Assembly: GCF_000425745.1 (NCBI RefSeq)
Contig: NZ_AUEA01000003.1
Span: 310,001-374,000, forward strand
Direction: 5' to 3'
Origin: Pseudomonas cremoricolorata DSM 17059 = NBRC 16634
Lineage (GTDB): Bacteria > Pseudomonadota > Gammaproteobacteria > Pseudomonadales > Pseudomonadaceae
DNA length: 64,000 nt
The translations under genes and the position numbers were made by a program. The notes beneath the pieces were generated by a model that saw nothing but the letters and a program-made list of their open reading frames with translations, had not been told where the DNA came from and searched no databases. Shown here one piece after another: positions 17,775-26,062 of this stretch (positions within the stretch are counted from its first letter, which is position 1; each line of letters opens with the position of its first letter).

Positions 17775-19160
17775 ATGAGCCAGATCAGCAGCCAGACCCA
17801 CGCCATCTCCATCGACCCGCACAGCGGCGAGCAGATCGGCCATTACCTGTTCGACACCGACGCCGCACAGGAAGCGGCGCTGCAGCGCGCCAAGGCTGGC
17901 CATGAACAATGGCGTCGCCTGCCGGTTGCGCAGCGCAGCGAACAGCTGCTGGCCCTGGCCGACGCCCTGCACGAGGACGCAGAAACCTTCGCGCAGATGA
18001 TCAGCCGTGAAATCGGCAAACCGATCAGCCAGGCCCGTGGCGAAGTCAGCAAATGCGTGGGCCTGTGCCGCTGGTACGCCGAGCACGGCCCGGCGATGCT
18101 CGCCCCGGAGCCGACGCAGATTGCCACGGCACGCATCGAGTACCGCCCACTCGGCTCGATTCTGGCGGTGATGCCGTGGAACTTCCCGCTGTGGCAAGTG
18201 CTGCGCGGCGCGGTGCCGGCGCTGCTGGCAGGCAACACCTACGTGCTCAAGCATGCGCCGAACGTCATGGGCACCGCCTACCTGATGCGTGAGCTGTTTA
18301 CCCGTGCCGGCTTGCCGCAAGGCGTGTTCGAAGTGCTCAACGTCAGCCCCGAAGGCGTTACCCGCGCCATCAACGACCCGCGCATCGCCGCGGTGACCTT
18401 GACTGGCAGCGTACGTGCCGGCATGGCCATCGGTGCCCAGGCCGGTGCAGCGCTGAAAAAGTGCGTGCTCGAGCTGGGCGGTTCCGACCCGTTCATCGTG
18501 CTGGCTGACGCCGACCTCGACGCGGCAGTCAAGGCCGCCGTCATCGGTCGCTACCAGAACACCGGGCAGGTCTGCGCTGCGGCCAAACGCATGATCGTCG
18601 AAGAATCGGTGCTCGAAGCCTTCACCGCCAAGTTCGTCGAAGCCACCCGCGCCCTGGTGGTGGGCAATCCGCAGTCCGATGACACCTACATCGGCCCGAT
18701 GGCCCGCTACGACCTGCGCGATGAACTCGATGGCCAGGTCCAGGCCAGCATCGCCGAAGGCGCCAAGGTACTGCTGGGCGGGCACAAGCTCGACGGCGTG
18801 GGTAACTTCTATGCTCCGACCGTGCTGGGTGAAGTGACGCCGCAGATGACCGCCTTCCGCCAGGAGCTGTTCGGCCCGGTGGCAGCGATCACCGCCGCAC
18901 GCGATGCCGAGCATGCCGTGGAGCTGGCCAACGACAGCGACTTCGGCCTGACCGCGACCATCTACACCGCCGACCTGGAACTGGCCGAGCGCATGACCAC
19001 CGAACTGGACACCGGCGGCGTGTTCATCAACGGCTACAGCGCCTCGGACCCCCGCGTGGCCTTTGGCGGGGTGAAGAAAAGTGGTTTCGGCCGCGAACTG
19101 TCGCACTTCGGGGTGCGCGAATTCACCAACGCCCAGACCGTGTGGCTGGACCGTAACTGA
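17775..19160 (+). CDS. sad: NAD(P)-dependent aldehyde dehydrogenase, Sad/YneI-like (succinate-semialdehyde type)
   Basis: 461-residue aldehyde dehydrogenase. It has cofactor-binding MPWNFPLWQVLRGAVPALLAGN, VTLTGSVRAG, general base Glu233 (LELGGSDPF) and nucleophile Cys267 (NTGQVCAAAKR). The short N-terminus and SKCVGLCRWYAEH resemble Sad (YneI), which oxidises succinate semialdehyde to succinate. Aromatic or other semialdehydes remain possible. ATG is preceded by CGAGGTCCGCC. It is monocistronic, divergent from the LysR gene, and followed by a REP-like element. Confidence 0.85.
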   Translation: MSQISSQTHAISIDPHSGEQIGHYLFDTDAAQEAALQRAKAGHEQWRRLPVAQRSEQLLALADALHEDAETFAQMISREIGKPISQARGEVSKCVGLCRWYAEHGPAMLAPEPTQIATARIEYRPLGSILAVMPWNFPLWQVLRGAVPALLAGNTYVLKHAPNVMGTAYLMRELFTRAGLPQGVFEVLNVSPEGVTRAINDPRIAAVTLTGSVRAGMAIGAQAGAALKKCVLELGGSDPFIVLADADLDAAVKAAVIGRYQNTGQVCAAAKRMIVEESVLEAFTAKFVEATRALVVGNPQSDDTYIGPMARYDLRDELDGQVQASIAEGAKVLLGGHKLDGVGNFYAPTVLGEVTPQMTAFRQELFGPVAAITAARDAEHAVELANDSDFGLTATIYTADLELAERMTTELDTGGVFINGYSASDPRVAFGGVKKSGFGRELSHFGVREFTNAQTVWLDRN

Positions 19161-19178
19161 TCGTCAGTCACGGCTGCG

Positions 19179-19221
19179 GCCGCTCCTGCACAGATCCCCG
19201 TAGGAGCGGCTTGCGCCGCGA
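19179..19221. repeat. REP-like palindromic element
   Basis: GCCGCTCCT and AGGAGCGGC form an outer stem (19179-19187 with 19202-19210), followed by the GCGGC-TTGC-GCCGC palindrome. The core GGAGCGGCTTGCGCCGCGA recurs identically at 63682-63700. This is the P. putida-type extragenic palindrome family. It lies between convergent genes and may help terminate them. Confidence 0.75.
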
Positions 19222-19253
19222 AAAAATCTTCGGATGACGCAGACCAAGCCCCC

Positions 19254-21170
19254 CTACTCCCGCCCCTGATCCTTCACCCAGTCAAGCATCCCGCCCGGCA
19301 CGATCAATTCGTGACGGGCGCGTGAGCAGGCCGTGTACAGCCCTGCCAGAGTGCGTGCGCGGGCATTGCGCCCGCCAGCGCCAGCGCTGGGCGCGACCAT
19401 CAGTTCAGGCGAGACCATCACCCGCGCAAACTCACGGTTCTTCACATCCTGCACCCGTGCCAGGAACAGCGTCGGCGCCTGGGTGAAGCGGTAGCGGCTC
19501 TTGGCCTTGGCGAAATGCTCGGCGGTGTAGCCCTTGCGCAGCAGGTTGGCCACGGCGACGAAGGCGCGGTCATCGCCCTTGTCCTGCTCCAGCGCCTGCC
19601 AGCTGGCATAGCGGAACAGCATGTGATGACGCGGGCGTGTGCCGTAGCGGTACAGCTCGATGCAGTCTTCGACGAACAGCTCGAAGTCCTTGCGCGCCCC
19701 CTTGAGCAGCACGAACGGGATGTTCTGGTGGGTCAGGCGCTGGAACCAGCCGAACAGCCCCCACTCGTCATCCACCAGCAGCACGGTAGGCTGGGTCGGC
19801 ACCGTCACGGCGTCGTAGAAGCTCACCCGCGTGTAATGCTCGGCAGTGCCGCTGAAGGCGGCCTGAATCGCGGCCGGATGGGCCTGGATCAACGGGTTGA
19901 GCACCGCATCCATGGCGGCCCCGGCGCGCAGCGAGCGGCCGATGGTGCGCTGGCGAATGAAACTGCCATGGCGCGGGCTGAGGCCGTTGAGGTTCTGCAA
20001 TTCATCGCCCAGGGCGATGACCGCTTGCGGGCTGCGGTCGAGCACCGCCAGCATCGGTGCCGACAGCTCGTGGGCCTCGTCGACGATGGCGTGGCTGAAG
20101 CGGCTGTCGATCACCTCATCGAGCAGCGACAGCAGCTTGATGCGGTGGTAGTCGCGCACCGGCAGCTGGATTTCCCGCGCCGAGGGGCGAATCAGTTCCT
20201 GCCAGTAGCGCTGGGCCATTTCCAGCAGCACCTGCTGATCCAGCGGAGTGAAGCCAGGGCCGGCCCAGGGCAGGTGCTTGAGCTGCAGCGTGCTGTGGCT
20301 GTCATGGCAAAAGCTGCGCACGGCGGCGGCGCACAGCGACACCACGTCCTGAGCACGCAACGGGCCGATGTCGGGAATGCCCAGCCATTGCACCACCTGG
20401 CTGTCCTGCGGGCGCCAGGTCAGCTTGGTGCGGTAGCGCTCATGGATGCGCCAGCCGTGGCGGGTCTGGTCGCGGTTGAGGATCAGGTCGGCGAGTTGGC
20501 CGAAGGTCAGCGCGGTGAACGCCTCGGCGTCCTTGACCCGTGCGCAGAGTGCGCGTAGCTGGCCGTCGGTGCGCGCCAGCAGCAAGGTGCGCTGGGGGTC
20601 GAGCAGGCGGGCGAACTGGTGGATGAGGAACGTCTTGCCGGTGCCGGCAAACCCCTGCACCGCCACCGACTCCTCGACACCACCCAGAAACTCACGAAGC
20701 AAACGCTGCTGGGGATCGCTGAGCATCAATTCGCTGGCAAGGCTGGGCAGCGCGGCCGGGTGAAGCGGGGTCAACTGTTGTCGGTAAGCCGTTGAAAAGG
20801 CGAAGTTCCAGCCCCCTTCAGCGGTGCGCAGGCTGGCCTGGTCGATGGCAACCTCGGCGTCCAGCAGGCCGATGCCGTGCTCGCCAAGCAGGCCCAGGCC
20901 GCTGGCGAATACCTGGGCATCGAAACGCTGGCGCACCTGAGCGAGGAATTGCCCGGGCGCGCTGGCTTCGATTTCATCGGCGATCTGCACCACCTCGGCA
21001 AAACGCCGCTCCAGCGCTGCGCTGCCCAGCGCCGCGGGTGCCTGGCGTGGCAAATTGAGGATGAACAGCAGCGCCGCCGCTTGCAGGGCATCGGCCTGCT
21101 CCAGCAATGGGTGCTCGACAGCGCCGGCCAACTGATCGGCAACGCTGCTGGTAAGGGGCAGGTAGAACAT
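19254..21170 (-). CDS. Superfamily-1 DNA helicase-like ATPase
   Basis: 638 residues from ATG 21170 (GAGGTG SD; homology-like start MFYLPLTSS). Walker A is VQGFAGTGKTFLIHQFARLL, motif II AIVDEAHELSAPML, motif III VIALGDELQNLNG, and motif VI LAGLYTACSRARHELI near the C-terminus. About 160 residues precede the ATPase core without a recognised domain. The pattern is that of UvrD/RecD-like superfamily-1 helicases. It is the second gene after a larger UvrD-type helicase, 84 nt downstream in the same direction, so the two probably work together in DNA repair, recombination or defence. Substrate is unknown. Confidence 0.8.
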   Translation of the reverse strand: MFYLPLTSSVADQLAGAVEHPLLEQADALQAAALLFILNLPRQAPAALGSAALERRFAEVVQIADEIEASAPGQFLAQVRQRFDAQVFASGLGLLGEHGIGLLDAEVAIDQASLRTAEGGWNFAFSTAYRQQLTPLHPAALPSLASELMLSDPQQRLLREFLGGVEESVAVQGFAGTGKTFLIHQFARLLDPQRTLLLARTDGQLRALCARVKDAEAFTALTFGQLADLILNRDQTRHGWRIHERYRTKLTWRPQDSQVVQWLGIPDIGPLRAQDVVSLCAAAVRSFCHDSHSTLQLKHLPWAGPGFTPLDQQVLLEMAQRYWQELIRPSAREIQLPVRDYHRIKLLSLLDEVIDSRFSHAIVDEAHELSAPMLAVLDRSPQAVIALGDELQNLNGLSPRHGSFIRQRTIGRSLRAGAAMDAVLNPLIQAHPAAIQAAFSGTAEHYTRVSFYDAVTVPTQPTVLLVDDEWGLFGWFQRLTHQNIPFVLLKGARKDFELFVEDCIELYRYGTRPRHHMLFRYASWQALEQDKGDDRAFVAVANLLRKGYTAEHFAKAKSRYRFTQAPTLFLARVQDVKNREFARVMVSPELMVAPSAGAGGRNARARTLAGLYTACSRARHELIVPGGMLDWVKDQGRE

Positions 21171-21254
21171 CGACACCTCGGTAGGCAATGCCCGGCACGA
21201 TAGCAACAATCGCCCGCCGCTGCAGGTGACACATGCCCGCAGCTGACGGCGTCG

Positions 21255-23726
21255 CTACTGCCCGCGCACGTCTTCGAAGAACGCCTGGCGACCATCCACC
21301 TGGCTTGAGGCGCGCGGCAGCGTGTGCGCATCGACGGGCGGGCGCTCGACATACCAGTAGCAGTGGCTGACCGCGCGGGTCACGGCAACGTAGGCCAGGC
21401 GCTGCACCTCATCCTTCTGCGCGTTGTCGAACGGCATGGCATCGCCCGCCCGCCCGAGGCCGGCCAGGCGGTAGACCTGGTTCTTGTACGGCGAGCTGGT
21501 CTGGTACTGGCAATCGCCAAGCATGAACACCGCATCGGCTTGCAGACCCTTGGCGCTGTGGTAGGTCAGCTGGCGCAGCCTGCGCTGGGCCGGTGGCTGC
21601 GCGGCTTCGGCCGCGATCACGTCGCTTAAATGCTCTGAAATCAATGCCTTATCGCTGGCTTTTCGAAACAGCAGCATCACGGTTTCGCCGCTGTCGTAAT
21701 GCGCCTTCAAGGTCTGCGCCAGGGCGACGTCATCGCGATCGAGCACCTTGACCGGCACCCGTTCGAGCCCAGCCGCAAGGCCACTGGCGCTGGCCTTCTT
21801 GCCGGCGATGGCCGGTGTGCCCTTGACCAGATGCTCGGCGGCGTCGATGACGTGCTGCTGGCTGCGGTAGTTGTCGGTGAGCATCACCCGCGTATGGCTC
21901 GGCGACAGGAAGGTCTTGGTGAAGGCCATGAAGAAGCTCGGCGAACTGCCGCGCCAACCGTAGATCGACTGCCAGTCGTCGCCGACGCACATCAGCGACG
22001 CGTGCTGGGCGGTGCGTCCAAGGTGCAGCTGCGGGCCGCGCCGGCGAATTTCCGCAAGGCTTGCGCGCAGCCAGCTGACGATCTGCGGCGACACGTCCTG
22101 AAACTCATCGATCAACAGATGGGCCAGAGGGCGCAACAGCGGATCGGGCAGCAGTTGCAGGTTTTCCGCGTTGGTTTCACCGAACAGGGCGAACATGCGG
22201 TTATAGGTCATCACCGGCGGCGACTGCGCCAGCAGGTGCCCTTCGAGGGCCTGGGCGTACAGCGCCAGGGCCTCGAAGAACAGCGCGTCCGGGTCGCCCG
22301 GTGCAAAGCTCATCTGCGCCACGGCATGACCGACTTCCAGGCCCAGGTTTTCGATGAAGCTGCTGGCGGCCATGAATGCGTCGAGCAGTGGCACTGCGGC
22401 GAGTTCGCCCTTGACCTTGTATTCGAAGCCAGGACCAGCCACCGCGTCCCCGGCCAAGGCAGCGGCCAAGCGTTGCGCAGCTGCGTAGTTATCCAGCCAT
22501 ATCAGTGGCTTATCGCAATAAGCTTGAAACAGTGTGCGCTTCACTGCCCATTCAGCGCGTACCGTCAGTTTGGCGCCTGGGCGTTGATACTGGGCGCTTT
22601 CGCGGGGATCGAAGCCGAGCATGACCCAGGCGTCGAGGCCTGCCAGACGGCCGTGCACATGAAAGCGACTGCCGCGGATTTCTACGGTTTCTCGGCACGG
22701 CTCGATACCGGCAATCGGCCAGGCGCCGGCCGCGAACCACAGGTCTTCGATGACGTCGCACAGCTCTTCATCGCGCTGGGCCGCCAGTTGGGTCACTTGG
22801 GCGCGCTTCTGCACCTCGGGATGCTCAGGGTCCACCGGCTTGAGCTGCAGGGCCTGGCGGCGCAGTTCGCCCACCAGCTCGACGAAGCGCGGGCTGGCCT
22901 TGAGCAGGTCGCTGTAGCACTGATTCAACTGCTGGCGCTGGGCGTCGTTCAGGCGCAGATCGAACGGGTTGCTCTCGGCTTCTTGCTCACGCCCCGCAGG
23001 CAACTCGTTACCCAGGGTTTCGAAGGCCCGCAGTTGGCTGAACCCGGGCAGGCTGCGCACCATGGGCAGGATGCGCGAATGGAAGGTGCGCACCAGTTCG
23101 CGCGCCTGCACCGGGGTCAGCGCCACCTGCCACAGGCCGAACACCTGCAGCAGACGCTGGATGAAGTCCTTGCGCGATTCGCGGGTGAAGGTGACCACCG
23201 TCATGGCATCGAGCTCAAAGCCCAGGTAGCGGTGCAACAGCAACAGGCGCAGCACCAGCGAGGTCGACTTGCCCGCCCCGGCACCGGCCACCACGCAGGT
23301 GCTCGGGGTGTCACTGAAAATCAGCTTCCACTGCGCCGCGCTGGGCTGGGCGGTGGCCGGCAGGCGCTGGGCCACATCGGCCTTGAAGCGCTTTTTAAGC
23401 TCGGCGCTGAGGGGCAGGCGCCAGTCATCGAACAGGTTGAGATCCTGGCCTGGCACCGCCGGCGCCTGCGACCGGCTGTCGCGAATCACCAGCACCTGGC
23501 GACCGGCGTGGAAGCCCTCGGCATGACCGCGCTCGAAGCCTTGTTCTTCACCCAGCGCATGGCCGTGTTGCTGACCCGTAGCATGGCCCAGGCTGAAGGA
23601 GTCATCGTGCTGGGCCTGCAAACCGCTGAGGCCGCGACCCAGCAAACGGGCGAACAAGCGCCGCAGCAGCGGCAGTTCGGCGGCGGGCGTCAGCGCCGGT
23701 AGCGGTTCGGCATTCGGATCAGACAC
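21255..23726 (-). CDS. UvrD/Rep-type superfamily-1A DNA helicase
   Basis: 823 residues if started at GTG 23726, which has AAGGAA 6 nt upstream; an in-frame ATG at 23777 lacks an SD. Motifs in order: Walker A VVAGAGAGKSTSLVLRLLLL, Ia TVVTFTRESRKDFI, II HLLIDEFQDVSPQ, III LMCVGDDWQSIYGWRGS, IV VMLTDNYRSQQHV, V LTYHSAKGLQADAVFML, VI LAYVAVTRAVSHCYW. The ~130-residue N-terminal extension is rich in Gly/His/Glu (QQHGHALGEEQGFERGHAEG). It is a 3'-5' helicase by family. It heads a two-gene unit with the second helicase and is divergent from pirin. It is larger than, and distinct from, housekeeping UvrD and Rep. Confidence 0.87.
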   Translation of the reverse strand: MSDPNAEPLPALTPAAELPLLRRLFARLLGRGLSGLQAQHDDSFSLGHATGQQHGHALGEEQGFERGHAEGFHAGRQVLVIRDSRSQAPAVPGQDLNLFDDWRLPLSAELKKRFKADVAQRLPATAQPSAAQWKLIFSDTPSTCVVAGAGAGKSTSLVLRLLLLHRYLGFELDAMTVVTFTRESRKDFIQRLLQVFGLWQVALTPVQARELVRTFHSRILPMVRSLPGFSQLRAFETLGNELPAGREQEAESNPFDLRLNDAQRQQLNQCYSDLLKASPRFVELVGELRRQALQLKPVDPEHPEVQKRAQVTQLAAQRDEELCDVIEDLWFAAGAWPIAGIEPCRETVEIRGSRFHVHGRLAGLDAWVMLGFDPRESAQYQRPGAKLTVRAEWAVKRTLFQAYCDKPLIWLDNYAAAQRLAAALAGDAVAGPGFEYKVKGELAAVPLLDAFMAASSFIENLGLEVGHAVAQMSFAPGDPDALFFEALALYAQALEGHLLAQSPPVMTYNRMFALFGETNAENLQLLPDPLLRPLAHLLIDEFQDVSPQIVSWLRASLAEIRRRGPQLHLGRTAQHASLMCVGDDWQSIYGWRGSSPSFFMAFTKTFLSPSHTRVMLTDNYRSQQHVIDAAEHLVKGTPAIAGKKASASGLAAGLERVPVKVLDRDDVALAQTLKAHYDSGETVMLLFRKASDKALISEHLSDVIAAEAAQPPAQRRLRQLTYHSAKGLQADAVFMLGDCQYQTSSPYKNQVYRLAGLGRAGDAMPFDNAQKDEVQRLAYVAVTRAVSHCYWYVERPPVDAHTLPRASSQVDGRQAFFEDVRGQ

Positions 23727-23946
23727 AGCAGCTTCCTTGAACAATGAATCAGCCGCGCATGTTCGCTGCATCGGCATAAAAGTGCCAGCGATGGCTTGTA
23801 GATCAGTGAATTAGCCGATGAAACGCAGGTAATGTCTGACTCAGCTATTCATCCATCGATTCGATCATTACAAGCCAGAATTTACGCTTTTTTCCGATCT
23901 ATAGCCGGCGCATCATGGCTCCATTCACTGATTCAAGGAGTCCGCC

Positions 23947-24645
23947 ATGCTGCAACTGCGTCCTTTCGACAGCCTCGGCCATGCCAACCACGGCTGGCTC
24001 GACGCCCACCATCACTTCTCCTTCGCCGAGTACTACGACCCAGCGCGCATGAACTGGGGCAACCTGCGGGTGTGGAACGACGACCTGATCGCCGCCGGCA
24101 GCGGCTTCCCGGCCCACCCACACCGCGACATGGAAATCATCACCTACGTTCGCGAGGGCGCCATCAGCCATGAAGACAGCCTGGGCAACAAGGGCCGTAC
24201 CGAGGCCGGCGATGTGCAGGTCATGAGCGCCGGCACTGGCATCGTGCACAGCGAGTGGAACAGCGAGCCGGTGGATGTACGGCTGTTCCAGATCTGGATC
24301 ATGCCCGATCGCCGTGGCGAGGCACCCTCCTGGGGCACCCGGCCGTTCCCCAAAGGCGAGCGCGGCGAAGGCTTCGTGACCCTGGCCAGCGGTCGCGACG
24401 GCGATGAACAGGCCCTGCGCATCCGTGCCGACGCGCGCCTGGCCGCCGCTACCCTGCGTGCCGGGGAAAGCGCGCGCTACACCTTCGAGCCAGGCCGCCG
24501 CGGCTATCTGGTGCCGGCCCGTGGTGTGATCGAGGTCAACGGCCTACGCGCCAATGCACGGGACGGCGTGGCCATCGAGCAAGAGTCAGTCCTTGAGGTG
24601 ACTGCCCTTGAAGACAGCGAGATCGTGCTGGTCGACGTCGCCTGA
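23947..24645 (+). CDS. Pirin-family bicupin protein (YhhW-like)
   Basis: 232 residues with the pirin metal site PAHPHRDMEIITYVREGAI and SAGTGIVHSEWN in the N-terminal cupin and a degenerate C-terminal cupin. Related YhhW has quercetin 2,3-dioxygenase activity in vitro; other pirins act as redox sensors. Physiological role is unknown. ATG follows AAGGAGTCCGCC. It is monocistronic, ended by a hairpin at 24652-24682, and precedes the MexEF-OprN operon. Confidence 0.88.
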   Translation: MLQLRPFDSLGHANHGWLDAHHHFSFAEYYDPARMNWGNLRVWNDDLIAAGSGFPAHPHRDMEIITYVREGAISHEDSLGNKGRTEAGDVQVMSAGTGIVHSEWNSEPVDVRLFQIWIMPDRRGEAPSWGTRPFPKGERGEGFVTLASGRDGDEQALRIRADARLAAATLRAGESARYTFEPGRRGYLVPARGVIEVNGLRANARDGVAIEQESVLEVTALEDSEIVLVDVA

Positions 24646-24651
24646 TCGGAC

Positions 24652-24682
24652 GCGGTGCTAGCGCTCGATGTGTTAGCACCGC
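24652..24682 (+). terminator. Terminator-like hairpin after pirin gene
   Basis: GCGGTGCTA and TAGCACCGC form a 9-bp perfect stem with a 13-nt loop, 6 bp after the pirin stop. No strong U-tract. It separates pirin from the mexE promoter region. Confidence 0.6.
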
Positions 24683-24705
24683 CCGCTCACTGCCGGCCAT
24701 TACCC

Positions 24706-24729
24706 ATCATTCAGATCGATAATAACCTT
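24706..24729 (+). promoter_or_regulatory. MexT-type nod-box-like activator site
   Basis: ATCA-N5-ATCGAT-N4-ACCTT, 80 bp upstream of the mexE start. The P. aeruginosa MexT consensus, as I know it, is ATCA-N5-GTCGAT-N4-ACYAT; this site has exact spacing and two mismatches. It suggests LysR-type MexT activation of mexEF-oprN, although no mexT gene is adjacent. Confidence 0.7.
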
Positions 24730-24808
24730 CGCCTCATTCGATTCGTTCCCCGCGCACCCGCCGCGCACACTCCGCCCACTTTCTTCTGGTCAATGGCGGG
24801 CTTTTCCC

Positions 24809-26050
24809 ATGGAACGATCACTCAAACCCTTGCGCTATCCCCTCGCCGCCCTCGCGGTCGTGGTGCTTGCCGCGTGCGGCCGCAGCCCCGAGGCGGTGCA
24901 GGCCCCGGCAGCGCCCAGCGTCACCGTGGCCAAGGTCATCGAGCAGCCGATCAACGAATGGGATGAGTTCACCGGCCGCCTGGAGGCGCCGGAAACGGTC
25001 GAGCTGCGGCCACGGGTTTCCGGGCAGATCGACCGCGTCGCCTTCACCGAAGGGGCCCAGGTCAAACAAGGCGATGTGCTGTTCCAGATCGACCCACGGC
25101 CGTTTCAGGCCGAAGTCCGCCGTCTTGAGGCGCAGTTGCAACAGGCCCGCGCCGCAGCGACTCGCAGCGACAACGAGGCCCGCCGCGGCGAGCGCCTGCG
25201 TGACAGCAACGCGATTTCCGCAGAGCTTGCCGAATCGCGCAGCAGCGCCGCTGCCGAGGCCCGTGCCGGGGTCGCGGCGATTCAGGCGCAGCTCGATCTG
25301 GCCCGCCTCAACCTGAGTTTTACCCGCGTCACCGCGCCGATCAGCGGCCGGGTCAGCCGCGCGCAGTTCACCACCGGCAACATCGTCACCGCCGATGTCA
25401 CCCCACTCACCACGCTGGTCTCGACCGACAAGGTCTACGCCTACTTCGACGCCGACGAGCGCGTCTACCTCAAGTACACCCAGCTCGCCCGCCAGGGTCA
25501 GCGCGGCCAGAGCACCCCGGTGTACCTGGGCCTGACCAACGAAGACGGCACGCCGCACTTGGGGCAAATGAACTTCGTCGACAACCAGGTCAACCCGCGC
25601 ACCGGCACCATTCGTGGCCGTGCGGTGTTCGACAACCGCGACGGCGCTTTCACCCCAGGCCTGTATGCGCGTCTGAAACTGGTCGGCAGCGCCCAGTACG
25701 ACGCCGTGCTGATCAACGATGAAGCGGTCGGCACCGACCTTGGCAAGAAATTCGTGCTGGTAATGGACAAGGACAACACCGCCGACTACCGCGCCGTGGA
25801 ACTGGGGCCCAAGCTCGAAGGCCTGCGTATCGTGCGCAGTGGCCTGGCCAAGGACGAACGCATCGTGGTCAAGGGCCTGCAGCGCGTACGCCCAGGCTCG
25901 GCAGTGACACCCAAGGAAGCACCGATGGCCAGCGAGGCCACCCTCGCCACCCTCGCTCGCCAACGTCAGGCGCTGGAGGCCAACCGTGAGGCGCCCACAG
26001 CATCCGGGCATGCCGTCAACGTTGCCAGTGCCTCGGCACCGCGCGGTTAA
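24809..26050 (+). CDS. mexE: RND efflux adaptor MexE
   Basis: 413-residue membrane-fusion lipoprotein: lipobox LAAC (Cys23), lipoyl halves VSGQIDRVAFTEGAQVKQG and TRVTAPISGRVSRAQFTTGN, a coiled-coil hairpin between them, then barrel and membrane-proximal domains. The TVAKVIEQPINEWDEFTGRL start of the mature domain is typical of MexE. First gene of mexE-mexF-oprN, behind the MexT-like box. The pump exports fluoroquinolones, chloramphenicol, trimethoprim and quorum-related quinolone precursors in P. aeruginosa; here that is by homology. The gap to mexF is 12 nt. Confidence 0.92.
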   Translation: MERSLKPLRYPLAALAVVVLAACGRSPEAVQAPAAPSVTVAKVIEQPINEWDEFTGRLEAPETVELRPRVSGQIDRVAFTEGAQVKQGDVLFQIDPRPFQAEVRRLEAQLQQARAAATRSDNEARRGERLRDSNAISAELAESRSSAAAEARAGVAAIQAQLDLARLNLSFTRVTAPISGRVSRAQFTTGNIVTADVTPLTTLVSTDKVYAYFDADERVYLKYTQLARQGQRGQSTPVYLGLTNEDGTPHLGQMNFVDNQVNPRTGTIRGRAVFDNRDGAFTPGLYARLKLVGSAQYDAVLINDEAVGTDLGKKFVLVMDKDNTADYRAVELGPKLEGLRIVRSGLAKDERIVVKGLQRVRPGSAVTPKEAPMASEATLATLARQRQALEANREAPTASGHAVNVASASAPRG

Positions 26051-26062
26051 GGACTCACTCCG

